Shown here one piece after another: positions 1-13,069 of a stretch of 64,000 nt of DNA. A model generated the notes under the pieces. The model saw nothing but the letters and a program-made list of their open reading frames with translations. It was not told the DNA's origin and ran no database searches. The DNA is from Eudromia elegans (Eukaryota > Chordata > Aves > Tinamiformes > Tinamidae), in assembly GCA_003342815.1 (NCBI GenBank), contig PTEX01000202.1, positions 929,545-993,544 of the forward strand, written 5' to 3'. Both the position numbers and the translations under genes were made by a program. Position 1 is the first letter of the stretch. Each line of letters starts with the position of its first letter.

Positions 1-748
1 TTATTAAATAATTTCTTCCCATTTTATAAACGCTTTTTCTTTTTTTCTTCACACATTAGCTATCTCTCTACTGGTAAATTAACACATACCAAAGAAACAG
101 TCTGATCATTTTTTAAAAGCCCATCAGAGAGGAAGGAGAAAAAGAGAGGTGCTCAGTTGGTGATGCTGTTGCACGTTCAGCCTCCTATAGCCAAGAGAAC
201 GTGATGGAGGCTGACATCTTTGGGAGCTGTGAAACAGTGGGTAGCACTGATCCATTTTGGAGGATACATAATGACATCTTAATGTACTTTATATTGGAGA
301 ATAAAATAAAAGCAAGAGAATTTTCTGTCTGAATATATAATGCATGAATGACTGCTTTTGAGAGACTGATACATAAATTATAGATAGCCTTTCAGATTCT
401 GCACTATGTATTATTAATTAAAAACTAAAGATCTTCATCTACACCCGAGTAACACTCTGATATCTAGGCCACTGGAGAGCACATTACAGTGTTGCAGACT
501 ACATAACCCAGGCTGAAAGCAATAAAATGGTGTCCTTTTGTCGTTATGTGTTATGTTTCAGTACGTGAAATGTCCAGAACCTTCTCCTATTGCAGTGGAC
601 AACAGAGTTTTTATTTTTTAAAGAGAAAGCATGAACAAGAGTGAAGTTGATCTTATATTTTCTTTGGCAAGGAAAGAAGAAGAGATATTTGTGTCAAGTT
701 TTCCCTAGATTATATAATTTCTCAAATGGCATAGTGCTGTAGGACATA
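1..748. other. Unannotated AT-rich non-coding DNA
   Basis: No open frame of note, no recognisable repeat and no RNA gene. The stretch is AT-rich with short homopolymers, as in the rest of the window. Confidence 0.6.
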
Positions 749-790
749 TCTNTCTCTCTCTCTCTCCCTCTACCCTCTCCTTTCTCTCTT
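749..790. repeat. (TC)n pyrimidine microsatellite
   Basis: A run of TC dinucleotides (with one N at 752) passes into a mixed C/T tract interrupted by a single A. It is an ordinary imperfect dinucleotide repeat, and the N inside it may reflect alignment ambiguity in the repeat. Confidence 0.85.
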
Positions 791-3700
791 TATGATAGAT
801 TTGAATGCCATTTGATGGATGCTGTTGTTGCCTGTTAGGTGCTTTCTCACTTAGAGGTTTAGAGGGCAAATCATGAAGATCATCAAAATTGTCTAGTGTT
901 CTTAATAGCTAAGCTTCTGAAGTGAAATCAAAGAAGTACATANAGTGCAAAATCCCTACAAGTCATGGTAAGTTGACTTTTCTTTTACATTAAGATGGAA
1001 ACAGCCTATCATAGATGGCTAAAGTGTTGGTTAGTGATTATAGATTCCTGTTAAAGTGTTTATTCAAGGATTGCTCATTGCTTATGATGTTTCTTGTAAT
1101 CTGAGGAAGATGTGCTTTAATCAACAAACTGNCTTAAATTAATTGTAAAAGGCAAGATACAAGTCTACAATCACAAATTTGACAGTGATCAGAATATTTC
1201 TGCCCAATTCTGCCTAACACCTAAAAATGCTTTTTTCACTTGTTATTATTGAGATTTAGAGGGGTTTACATGTTGGTTTATGCAGTACAAATTTATAAGA
1301 TCTGAGGTAATGTATATTTTGTAGGTTTTCATTTTTGTCAGCAGAATTGTTAATGTGGGTACCATTATACAGAAAAGGCATGAATCTCTCAAGAAAGTAA
1401 CACAATATAAATATAAATGCAAGCTCTAAAACATATGAACTGCTACAGAATGAAAATTGAAGAGGAAGGAACATTCAGTGTGAGGACTGGCAGGTTCAGT
1501 TATTATTTCTTTGGAATGAAAATTCGATGTTGATTAAAATGTTTTCTTTAAGGGATTTCATAGCACTGAAGAAACATCCAAACTACTTTCATGATGGCTT
1601 AGGGTTTTTCAATCAATTTCCAGACAGAAGGAGAAGATCCTTCAAAATTTCTGATGGCTGAAATTAGTGACAAAGCTTTTCAGAAGTTAATCTAAGAAAA
1701 CAAAATTAGTTATTAGTAAAAGAAGTATTTTCTATTATTATAGTGCAGCTCATGACCAGAAGTCTGTATGCCAAGTGCACCTGGATGTTGTTAGGCATTT
1801 CTCCTAGGACATCTGGTCTTAGACAGGTGAGAGTAATATCCATTTTTTTTTTATTAGTGGCAAAAAGGTAAAATAGCTGCCATTTGCTTATCATAAAAAT
1901 AAATTTTTCTGCCATCATCTAGCACTTTCCTGCCTAGAAGTAGATGCTTCGCTGAGCTCCTCATTATATGCACATACGCTGTATATCAGTTGGAGTCAAT
2001 CCACCATACAGCCATCACCTGAATATTTGAATCAGTTATTTTCTGCTAAATAATCTCCCTGCACCTCCTTGCAAGCTAAATTAAGATGGAAAGAGGGAGT
2101 GTGGGGGAGGATTCTTTGTCAGATTGTAGTGGGATTTATAGATTCCTCAGTTTTTGCTTTCCTTAGAGAAATAGCTGCTCCTGTGACCAGAACAGTCAGA
2201 ACCCTGTAATCATCCTGTAACACTGCATCAATAAACAGCCTTGACCTGCAATGAAGCTGTGCATTCAGCTGTTCTTCAGCTCTTAGTAATAGAAGATACT
2301 AATAAGGCCTAAAACAGGCCTTCCTGCTCGTTCTGGGCCCCATTTCCCAGACAAAACACAGCAGGCATTTCCATTCCTCATGCCTTTCATCAGCTCCATA
2401 TCACCTCCTGTAGAATGCCTATTTCCTCCTTCTCCTGCCTCTTGCACAGACTTAGAAATGGTGGCCCAGGAGCTCCAAATGTTGCTGCACCCTGCAGAGT
2501 ACAGGGTCAGAGCAGGCTCAAATGAGTGAGGCCGTGAGTGTAGGAACTACTTGAGGATGAAGGCATAGCATGGAGGTGGATGCCATCGAGGTGGATGTGG
2601 TACTTCAGAGGAAAGGAAACCTCCAATCATTTTCTCTTTCCAGGCTTTGGGAAGCCCACATTGTCAGAAGCTGCTCTCATCATACTCTGAGTAAGCCCCA
2701 AGGCACAGTGATTCAGAGACACATCACTGAATCCCAGTTCATCAAAAGTGACTTTCACAAAATATATATTTCATGCACTTTCTACCTAAATAGGATGGCA
2801 TCAAGATCAAAAATTATGCAGGTCTGAAGACAGATAGAAAAATGTTATGTCACTCGGCAGTAAAAATTTTGAGAATGAGACTGAGTTGGGAATCGTGAAT
2901 CTGGGACAAGATCTCAGATACAGATGCTGGAAGGTTTCTTTCACTTTGATTTAAAAATGCAGAGGCTAAATACTGTTAGGGACTGTGTTCTGGACTAAGT
3001 GTGCCAGAAGTCGGATAAAGAGTTACACTTCTCCTCTGCTTCCATGCGCTTCATGGGAGAGCTTTTCTTGTTTGCTGGTAACAAATTACATGTTCTCTTC
3101 TCAGTTTTTGTATTCAGGAACACATATAAATATTCTTGCAAGTAAAAGAAATGGAGAATGGAGTTGTATTTATTCTCAGTCCTTGTAGAAGTCTCATCTA
3201 TCTACTTTAGCATGCCTGTAAGCAAATAGATTATGCTATTTTTGGTCTTTTGTGTAGAGTTTCATGGTGTATTTGCAGATATGAAGTCAAAGGATTCAGG
3301 CAGTGATGACTTTCCTGTCATGTTCCCAAACTTCAGAAAAAAATCGGTGCTTCCCATTAATAAAGTGCAGTTCTTCAGGGTTTAACTTTTAAATGTACTA
3401 TTTCAAAACAGGTTTTTGAAAATAGCTGTTGTGGCAGCAGGATGCTGAGTGGCATGTGGGCTGTGAGAAGGTGACACAGAGAGATGGAACACCAGCATCA
3501 TGCTCACAGAGATTATTTGGTATCATGCAAGCAATGCTGTAAAAGCTGCAAAGTGAAGGGAGTTAATCACTTGCTTCCATAGTATAAAAAATGACTGTTT
3601 CTCTGTGCCTTTCTTTGTCCAGAAGAGGGAAAATGAGACTTGATACACAGAAACGTTATATGATATAGCATATTTGAAATCCTCCAAGCTAAAACCATGT

Positions 3701-4110
3701 TCCTGTCTGCAAAAATAGAATTGCACTTCCCATTTAGTCATATGCTTTTGCCTCATAGTTGTGGCTAGATCTGCCTCGAAAGAAGAAATAATAATTATTG
3801 TCAAGGAAGGCAGCATGTATGGAAGCTACCTTGCAATGTCTGTTTCCTAGTGTTTCCTTAATGCAACAAGGCAGGAAAGATTTAGACACAAAAAGCCAAG
3901 CAGTAGTAAATCTAAAAACAACGGCGTAATAATGCTGGTGTCAGCTGCTTTTTCTGGAATTTTGTAGTATTGTATTGATCATCTATTTCAGACTTTCTGA
4001 AATTCATTGAAACCAGTAGAAAAATGCTTATGCTAATCAAAGGATTTGGGGTCTGTGCTTTAGACCTATGGCTGACTTTAGAAGTTGAAGGATGCAAAAA
4101 ATAAATGTAT
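791..4110. other. Unannotated AT-rich non-coding DNA
   Basis: Only short open frames (under 100 codons) with no protein family I recognise. No transposon ends, tRNA-like structure or CpG-rich segment is visible. Single Ns occur at about 943 and 1132. Confidence 0.6.
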
Positions 4111-4195
4111 TAAAAAAAAAAAGTATATATTTTAGAAGTATATACACATATATTCGTGTATGCATATATTAATATATATGCATATATATAAAAAA
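4111..4195. repeat. A-run plus TA-rich low-complexity block
   Basis: An 11-A run is followed by about 70 bases of alternating T/A with CATATA variants. It contains a perfect 9-bp inverted repeat, TGCATATAT at 4161-4169 against ATATATGCA at 4174-4182 with a 4-base loop, so it could extrude a cruciform. It is a typical AT-rich simple repeat and I assign no function. Confidence 0.8.
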
Positions 4196-7100
4196 CTTCT
4201 TTGAAACATTTCTAAAATAATCATATGAAATTAATGGTATTTGCAAGATAGTGATTTTGGTGGCAATCATTCGTTATGCTTTAATTGCAATACTTCTCAT
4301 GAATAATTTGGTACATTTCATGCCAACTGAACTCTTTGTGTAAAACCACACAGAATTAGCTACTATATATACAGACNGCACATGCTGAGATAATAACTTG
4401 AATGTGTCATAAAGATGTGCAACAAATTGCTTTTCTCCTAAATCTTTCTCCTTTCATTTCCTAGGATAAGGAACATTCCTAGATGATTTTTTAGTTCCTT
4501 GTAAATATAGCATGTTGACATCATACCTATAGATTTATGCATATGTGTGGATACTGCATAGAAGCAGTGTACATATATACATACAGCATTTTCTGTTACA
4601 TATGGTGATTTTGTGTGTCTCATAATCCCTAGAGACTGAAAAGGAAAATTCTGGGTTAAGTTAGAATTACGTATATGACAGACAATTATGTAGAGATCTA
4701 AAAATAAGAATGTTATAAATACTAGTCATATTTTTAAAATGAATAGACATAGCACCCCTTCCCACAACCAGAGCTGCCACTTTATATTTGGAATGAGAAG
4801 CGATACCTTTCTGAAGCAGACACAGGCATCTCCTTCGTCCTAACTCAGTAAAGCCTCTATTCCTTCCTCTTTCTGTTCCAATTAAACAGTAAGGCAAAAC
4901 TACTCCTATATTTTCTAAATACATCAAGAACATTTCCTTTATCAGCATGTTGCAGTGGTACCCAGCAGATGTTCTTGTCAACAAAACATTCCATCTCTGT
5001 TGGCCACTCTTGTATAAATACTAAAAATATAAGCAAATACAATCCAAAAGAAAAACATTGCAGCACAATGAACTATATAGGTCGCAAGTGATATGAAAGA
5101 TTTATCCTATGTAAAGAGTTAGAAACTCCAACCTGAGCCCTGACCTACCAGTACAATTTGTAATGTGAAACTTCCACAGGCTTCATATATTACATGTGCC
5201 AATGAATATTAAATTGAAGCTCCAAGATAATATGGTAATACTTTTTCATTGAACTGTATGTCTTTTTTTTTTCTCCTGCTCAAAAAATGTTGCTTTTCAA
5301 GTGGGTTAGATGGTTATAGCAAGGCAGGTGGGTAAAGAACCTCACTTACATTGTATGTTGACACACTAAACCAGCATTTCAGTGTCTTGTTTAGAACAGA
5401 ATGGAGAATGAAAAAAGACCCTGTAGCAATAGGAAATGTATAATAAGCAATGTAGGTGAAGGGAAATAAAGACCTTGCTGAAAAGTGACCATGATGTCAG
5501 ATCTCAAATAAGTATTTGTAATCAGGTGATTTTGGGTCCTTAAAATACTTTTACCATCAGTGCCATGTGAATGCTTTTATTGCTAGGATTAGGAAAGTAG
5601 ATTTGTGAAAGAACTAAAGATAGGACTGACTCCTTCAAATCAAGTCCTTTGTTTGAATGCTCAGTGCCAAGCTTTTTTCTTTTTTTTTTTTTCTCCTCAT
5701 AGAGTTTTATGGGGGCTTCTCATCCACTAGTAACCTGGCCACTTGCAATGTCCATCAAAAGAGACAGGAGGAAAATGTTTGAGAAACCTCAATATGGTGT
5801 TTCTCATCCCTACAAGCTTCTGAACCCTGGACTGCTGTGAATGAAACTAGATCCTTGAGGTAGCCAGAGCTGTGTGAATCCTGAATCACCAGCTCCAATG
5901 ATGAAATCTGAGAAACTGATTAACCAAGAAGGNGGATAGTCTGGGCCCAGGGAATCAGGTCTTAAAATCAGGCCTTAAAAATGCAACTATTGGATTTTTC
6001 CTAAGTACTTTCTGACCTCAGAACTTCTTGGAGGTCAGATCACTACTACATCATCCACAAACTTCCATTTCCATTTAAAGTCCATTTAAAAGTGGAAACT
6101 GATATTCTCATGGACTCTATAGACAGCAGTACCTGGATCACTAAGAAAAAGTACCAAGCACTATGAAATTTTCCAGTAACACAGCAAATTGGCAATGTTG
6201 AAGAAGCAGTTAAACTGCGGCTGTTCTAGTCACTGTGCAAGGGATGTCCTATAGCTAGGATGAGCTAATATAGGACTTTTTTAATAGAAGCATCTTAGCG
6301 CTCTGTACTGCTCCTTCTGCTAATCTATGGTGTTGTAGGTGGTGAGAAATGGAAGAAATATGCTTGAAATTATAGTTTCTCAACAGATTGAAATTAATAA
6401 CTGTCCCATTCACCATGGCCATTTTTTTTTCTCAGAAGCGTTAAAATCAGAAACAAGCCTTTAAACCTTTTTATGACCTGTGGCAATTTTCCCAATTACC
6501 TGAAAAATTTATGGTACAGGAAACACCATAAATTGGAAAAGACATGGCATTGGGAAAGATACATAAAGAACATCAGGACTCATCCAAATAAAGTAAGCAA
6601 GCACATTTTTATGGTTACCTGGTTACCTACTTGTTGCTTGAGACAAAGGTGCAAGTGAAGACCCTTGACTGTAGGTTGCCTGTGCACTTTCATCTCCAGT
6701 AGTTGTCAGGCCCAAGATACATCTCTCTGGACTTCTGCCACACAAATATGTGTATTGTACTAAGCAGGAATCNTAGACTGGATCTAGACTCCTGACCAGT
6801 TTAATTGCCCTCAGCAACAACCAGGGATACAGTATGTGGCAGTATATTTGTATTGCTTTTACTACAGTCAGTAAGAGTAATGATATAATCATATTATAAC
6901 CATACTGAAAACATAATTCTGCAAGTAAGCAGGGCCATCTAATACAGTGTCAGCAGCCACTAATAATTTTCCTGGCCGGTGTTATGCAGGTTGAATGATA
7001 TATGGACAATTGTTGAAGTATCTGATATGGATTTCTTTTTGTGCACGTCCATTCAGTCCCTGAAATGGCTGCCAATTGCTTCCCATTCCTATCCATCCTT

Positions 7101-7386
7101 CATCCTTTCCATCCTTCATTTATTCTTAGTTCTCTTCACTTGCATTTTGATATTTCTGCATTTACAGTTTTTTCAGGAAACTACTGTTACCAATATAACA
7201 ACATTAGTATTATTAGAAAGATGTTTCTTCGATCTTTTTCCAATAAAATCATCGCAAGAAATTTCTAATTTGTTCAGAAGGAATGTTCCATAAATCTTAC
7301 TGCTATCATAAACGTCATCTTGGCATTTTGAGAAATCGCTGAATGCATTTAGAATGTTACAGCTGAAAATAGAAGGTATATCAGGG
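4196..7386. other. Unannotated AT-rich non-coding DNA with small repeats
   Basis: No gene is seen. Small items are a T-rich run at 5673-5694, a 10-bp palindrome CTGGGCCCAG at 5941-5950 and a 13-bp tandem pair (AATCAGGYCTTAA) at 5953-5978 with one mismatch. Pyrimidine-rich 'CCATCCTTCAT' type repetition occurs near 7087-7117. Confidence 0.55.
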
Positions 7387-7442
7387 TACCATCAGGGACA
7401 ATGATCTTCAGAAATACCATCAAGGACAATGATCTTCAAAGG
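7387..7442 (+). repeat. 28-bp tandem duplication, two copies
   Basis: The unit starting TACCATCAGGGACAATGATC occurs at 7387-7414 and again at 7415-7442 with only a few mismatches. It is a local tandem duplication that has begun to diverge. No coding or regulatory role is evident. Confidence 0.85.
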
Positions 7443-8249
7443 AGAAAATCAGACCAGTGGTTAGATAAAGTTATTAATTTGTTTAAAGCATGTTCCGTCC
7501 TTTTATTTTACAATAATCAGAGATTNTTTTGTTGGTGTTCATGAAGACATTTTTTGAAGCATTATCAAATATTCAGAGAGGTACGAGTACAAAACTTCTG
7601 TTTATTTCCTGGTAATTTTGCTTGCATTACTTGTATTTGTGCAGATATAAAATCAGAGAATTCCATTTCTGAAATAACTTCCAGTGTGAGTATTTAGGTC
7701 CTACAGGATAGAAATGGGAATGTGATGGAATTAAACCTCTTCGTTATTATCCTGTTTCATTCCTGCACTGTATGGAACTTGACTAGTAAGCTATTTACTA
7801 TCTCCTTTTGCATACGATCACTGCAATTCTTGTCAATATCTTCATTCCCATTGCTTTTGAATATCTTGCTTTCTTCTGCAGACTAAGTCAGTAAACTAAC
7901 ATCACAGTAATCCAGCTTTTAACGTAAACTGTTCCAGTGAAATCTGATAAAGACTTTGCTTATTATCTTTAGTCCCTGTATAAATACCTTCTCATTTTTT
8001 CTGTTAATCTTTCTGCAATTTTGGAAACTGTGCAGGCTCCCTCTGGTGGCTGGCAAGTCTGTATTTTCACTGAAAGAGAGGCAGAGCACAGGAGGCTAAA
8101 AGACTTCATATAATCTACTTTTTTGGCATTAGCAACATAACTTAAGCTATGACATATATTACTAAAAACATAGAAATATAAGACGTTACTTGCCTATATA
8201 TAAATACAAAAATATAAAAATATAAAATTTGTGGTAATATCCTGACTTC
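7443..8249. other. Unannotated AT-rich non-coding DNA
   Basis: Nothing recognised. The 8195-8232 part is rich in ATATAAA-like words. One N lies at about 7507. Confidence 0.55.
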
Positions 8250-8280
8250 TTCTAAATGAAGGCGCCTACTTCATTTAGAA
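8250..8280. repeat. Perfect 12-bp inverted repeat (hairpin)
   Basis: TTCTAAATGAAG at 8250-8261 is exactly complementary to CTTCATTTAGAA at 8269-8280, with a 7-base loop GCGCCTA. The stem is too short for a canonical microRNA precursor, and no T-run follows to suggest a Pol III terminator. It may be a chance or replication-derived palindrome. Confidence 0.85.
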
Positions 8281-11200
8281 ATACTTTAATATCTTGCAAA
8301 TCAAGCACAGTTTATTTATTTCAAAGACTGCAGAGCCAAGAAAGTTCATTTTAGTGGTCTTTATCATTAGAGACTGGTATGAGGGCTGAAAGGAAACAAC
8401 CCTCTCACTGTTCTTTGTTTCTATCTTTCCAGATGCTGTTGTCACCTCTTTTCCATTTCCTTTTCTACTTTGCAGGGTTGGAAAGTTTTTTTTGTGTAGC
8501 CATTTAGACTTCATATCAGCAGATTTGATTCTTTTCTTCCTCTGCATGGCAATGCATGCCTTTGCAGGAACCAGGGTGAACCCTTGCTTGTTTACAAGCA
8601 CAGTTTACTCTACAGAGAAGATATTCTTTTTAAAACAGAGCATGGCAGTGCTGACCATTTACCAGGATAAAGATATCAGACTTTGTTTATTAAATAAAGG
8701 GCATCATAAATGCTTTCATTTCCACAAGACATTTTCTAATATTTTGTTATTCCTGTCTTGTGTTTTGTATGTTTTAACAGCATAGTGCAAAGACTAAATG
8801 TGAACTATGAATCATTTCTTATGTTATTTGTTTCAGGTTAATCCAGTGCCTGCTAAAATCAATGGAAGCTTTCTCATTGACTTCATCAGAGATATATCAT
8901 GCCCTTAGTTAACTTATATTAAAAAACCAAAAAAGGGAGAGAAAGGAAAAGCACTTACCTTCCTGTTTTCACAGTTACAGAACAGGTACTTTTTCTTAAC
9001 TTTCACTCTTTATATGTAACAGAAAGAAAGCCAATAATATTCACTTCTTTTTGTGGTAGTCCAAGGGGAGAGCAGTTGGAGCCATCCACCACCCTCTGAG
9101 ACCTCTGTCACAAGGAAATAGTGGGTCCTGTGCAGATTCTCAGTATTTTGAGAGCCAGCTGGGTCGGGCACTGAGAATCATTGTAACAGCTCAGCAACTG
9201 GGCCATCATTTACTTACATGGTCAGAGACTTAGGGCTTAGAAGCACCAAGGTAGAAAGATATCTTACATGCTGCATTCTTTTTGCATAAATATACTTAGC
9301 AGACAAGGACATCTGAAGTACTGCTCTGTGGAAGTGGTACAGCTTAGCCTTACTGCCAGAGGAAAATTGTCATTTGTGCTGTAGAGAATCCCAGCACACT
9401 GGGAAGGCAAATCCTGCTGACTTTGCGCATAAGCTCAATGGTTTAACAGCTGTGCCTCCTAGGCAAGAGATAAGAATGAAGGAGACACTGCACCTCTCAT
9501 CTAGAAAACCAAAAGAGAGAAAAAAAAAGCCAATTGCGTGTTTGACAATTATTATGTAGAAAACTTAAAATAACTCTTAATTTGTTACATTTTACCATGT
9601 GGGTTATGTGAAAGCACATTCTGCCTAACTGTACACTGATATGACTTCAGTAAGTCCATTGGTGAAATTAGGCCAAAATTCTAGTTCTGATTAATAAAAT
9701 CAAAGTAAAAACTACTCATAGACCAAACTGAGTGATCCTAAGTTTTTCTGAAACATGAATTAAAAAAAGTCTTAGAAAAAATACCTGACAAAGTATATGT
9801 TGCATTTTTCTTCATTCTTTTTCTGTGGCAGATTTAATAAAAATTCTGTGCAGTTCTAAACTCTTTACTGAATTAAACAGAGAATTAAATGAGTAGACCT
9901 AGAACTGCTCTCTTTTAAAGTCCCTGATTTGTATTTAAGCATAGAAAATAACTCTTGGGTTTATAAGCAGAAGATACAAATGTCACTAATGATTTTAGAG
10001 TGTGTGGGCTGAGAAATTTGTTTCTGAATAAGTCACAAGATCTCTGGTGGATTGTCCAACTTCTTTGGAAAAGGACAATTTGCTGAAGGCAGTAAGGCTC
10101 CACTGTCTCCAGCTGTGTCCAGAAGAAAGGAAAAAATATTCAATCTTCTTCTTTACTTAAATTAAGGAAGCAACTATTCTGCGTGGCAAAGGATTATTTT
10201 TGGTGGCATTCATCAACATGTTCCAACTCCCAAGTGAAGTCCGATCTATGTGTCAATAAAACCATTCAGAGGCTTCTGCCATTTTCAGTTATTCCAGATA
10301 GATGCTCAGCTCTGAGTGAGATTTACACTTTCATACCAACAGATCTACAAATACTCAAAAGTCTTTTGGAAAGCAAAAATCTCATATGCTTCACTTCTCA
10401 AAAATTCAAAGAAACGGGCTGTGAACTCCATGAAACTCTTTAGCGGGAAAGCAGTTGTAGTTCTGTTTGTAGCTTCTGGTTCCGCAAAGTTTTGGCCCAT
10501 AGGAGAGTGAGCTGGTTCACCACAGCCAAACTGTAGGAATCTGAACACAATCCACAGATCTTAATCAGTTCAAAAGCAAACATTTCCAGTAAACTTTAAA
10601 ATTCCTTCCTCTTGATGACACAAAAAACAGATTATTGTGAAGGATTGCATCTAATTCACATGACTCATGGGAGTGAGTACTATCTGCTGCAGCTCAGCTA
10701 GGCACAGTAACTTATTTTACGGAAACAAAATTGAATTCAAACCAGTGTCCAGGTAGACTTGGCATGTCTTCTTTGATAATGTAATATAAAAGTAATCTCA
10801 ATGGAGATTAAAAACCTCATATACGTTATTTACAGAAGGAAAACTCTTATCTAGACTATGTAAAACACTTTTTCTATGAAAATCCTGTGTGTGGCCACAG
10901 CTATTCACTCTGAGAACAGAGATGTAGTAAGAAGAAAGCAGGGGAAGTCACATCAAAAGCATCAGTAGCAGCAGGAGAACTGAGTTAGTTTCATACAGTC
11001 ATTAATTTTTTAATTGCTTTGATCTTTTGAAAAATCTGTGTTATGCACTGAAAACTTGGAAGATAGAACACTCACATTACTGCATTTAATAGCTGCACTT
11101 GAAGACTGAATATATAAACACATTTCTTTGTACTGCTTCATTTTTGCAGTTATCACTCCCAGGTATCCTAGGTCTTGAAAGAAATGCGTAGATTAAAAAG

Positions 11201-12208
11201 ATGTGCTGTACAGAGAGCTTTTGTAGCAGGGCCATGACTATCTTAGATGGGGAATAAGAGAAGACCATCTTTTGCCCCAAGGAGGGGGGAAATGGAAATT
11301 TGGGTTCCTATCATCTGGTACCAAGATGCTCATTCCTTTTCCTGAATACCTATACAAAGATTGTTTCTGGGATACGGAGAAAGGCTATACAAGGTACAGA
11401 TTATAGCTGAATAACTTGTCTTTGTTAAGGTTATTCATTCAGAATAGTTTATTGGTGATAATATTAGCAATTATGCTTCCAGATTTGTCAAGTTAATTAA
11501 AACTATAGCCTTATTCCCTGAGTCTTCCATCTCTCCTTTGCATTAGGAGATCTTAAATGCTATTTCATAGCAAATGTGCATTGCTTTTTATACAACTGGG
11601 CATTTCCTGCCTGGCTGAGGGCACTGAACCTTCCACTTCATTGCAGCAGCGATGTGTGAGATGTGCAGTAACAATTGGTAAAAGCAGCCAGTTAGAGGTT
11701 GTTAGTGTGTATTTTCCATATGCTGCAGTAAACCACAAAAATATTCAAAGTCTTCTATTGCTCTACTAGATATAATTCATATTTCTGTCCTGGAACAGGT
11801 AGAGAGGAATAGTTCTTTAAAAACAACTTTAAATATTTTGGTTAGTATCTCAGTAAAAAGAGAGGAAAGAAAAGAGGAAAGACTAAATTAAACTACAGAG
11901 CTTTGTCCTTTCCCTTTAATAAAATGGAAAAATTAAAAAGCATACCTTGTACAAACTATTAAAATTATGTGATAATTTACTGTTCATTATTAGCTTCCAA
12001 AACAACTTGTATTAAACTTCAGAAAGTAGTCCTACTGGAATTCAGCCACTGTTTTAATTAACAAACTCATCATACATTTTGATTGTTTATGTCTGTCTTA
12101 TGTACTGGGAGAAATGTTTGTTTATATCAAGTTGCATAACTGATGGTGGTTCTGTATAATGATTTGTAGTTGAAGTAGCAGGTATTTGCAGTCTGTTATT
12201 GCTATGAA
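8281..12208. other. Unannotated AT-rich non-coding DNA
   Basis: Several open frames of 60-108 codons exist on both strands, but none shows a recognisable domain or a convincing exon with paired splice sites. Transposon ends are not visible. Confidence 0.55.
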
Positions 12209-12294
12209 TCAAATTATTTCAGCTTGCATGCTTTTTATGGCTTTTTTCTTGTCAAATTATTTCAGCTTGCATGCTTTTTATGGCTTTTTTCTTG
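12209..12294 (+). repeat. Perfect 43-bp tandem duplication
   Basis: Two identical 43-bp copies lie head to tail at 12209-12251 and 12252-12294, each starting TCAAATTATTTCAGC. The lack of mismatches points to a recent duplication, a polymorphic indel, or possibly an assembly artefact. Just downstream are an AAAAC-type repeat (about 12382-12404) and a perfect 10-bp tandem pair ACTTACAAAG (12414-12433). Confidence 0.92.
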
Positions 12295-13040
12295 ATATCT
12301 GTGTTTGGGCCAAGTTCCTTTATTCAAAATAAGATCTGAACCTTGGAAAAAAAGAGAAAAGACTCTCCTACCAAACATGCTCAAAAACAAAACAAAACAA
12401 AACATAGGCTTACACTTACAAAGACTTACAAAGACAAGTGTTGTCATTAAGCCTTAAAGAGAAATTTATTTGCATTTAAGTGCTAATTGCAGTTTGCAAA
12501 ATTGGGATGAGAGTTCTTAAGTAAATTCAGAAAATGACTGGTTTACCTCTTTGAATTTACAAATACATCCTGCTCCAGGGTCTGGATATTTGCTGATGGA
12601 GGTTGCTCAATATCTGCTGTTTTAAAACTATTTTTTTTCTGTGTCTTCTCAGTACCTGTTAACAGTGAGCAATGTAAATAAATTTAGGAGTGCTTATGCA
12701 ATCCTAAAGATTAAAATATCACTTCAAATGAGTAGCCTAGCTCTATTGTTATATGCAGATAAAATTTAGGCTTATATGAAAAGGCAATTAAGCACATGAA
12801 GTAAGGAGATGTAAAGCAGAGTCCTGATCTTTCAAAGGATTTAGTCGTGCTAAACAGCTTAGGAGAAAATGCTGCCATGGCAGATGGACCTCTCGAAAAC
12901 ATTCAGAGTTGTGATATGTTCTTGCAGGCTAGAACATGACTTTGTGCAATCGCTGCAACTTAAAACTGAGACTGGCTGATATTAGTGGAGGGTTAGAGTT
13001 TTGGATGAAAGTGTTTTCAGTAATTGGTGAACCTTGGAAC
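12295..13040. other. Unannotated non-coding DNA with AAAAC repeat
   Basis: Contains the (AAAAC)n-like run near 12382-12404 and a 10-bp tandem pair at 12414-12433, then unremarkable AT-rich sequence. An 8-bp tandem pair GAACCTTG occurs at 13029-13044, abutting the hairpin that follows. Confidence 0.55.
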
Positions 13041-13069
13041 CTTGGAAGTCTAAAAAATAGACTTCCAAG
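13041..13069. repeat. Perfect 12-bp inverted repeat (hairpin)
   Basis: CTTGGAAGTCTA at 13041-13052 pairs exactly with TAGACTTCCAAG at 13058-13069 across a five-A loop. It overlaps the end of the GAACCTTG tandem pair, so both may have arisen by a local template-switch event. It lies inside a 108-codon plus-strand open frame that I do not consider a gene. Confidence 0.88.

Noticed and set aside
10183-10548. Overlapping open frames on both strands that looked like a retrocopied exon
   Set aside because: No identifiable parent protein, no poly(A) tail and no flanking duplication visible.
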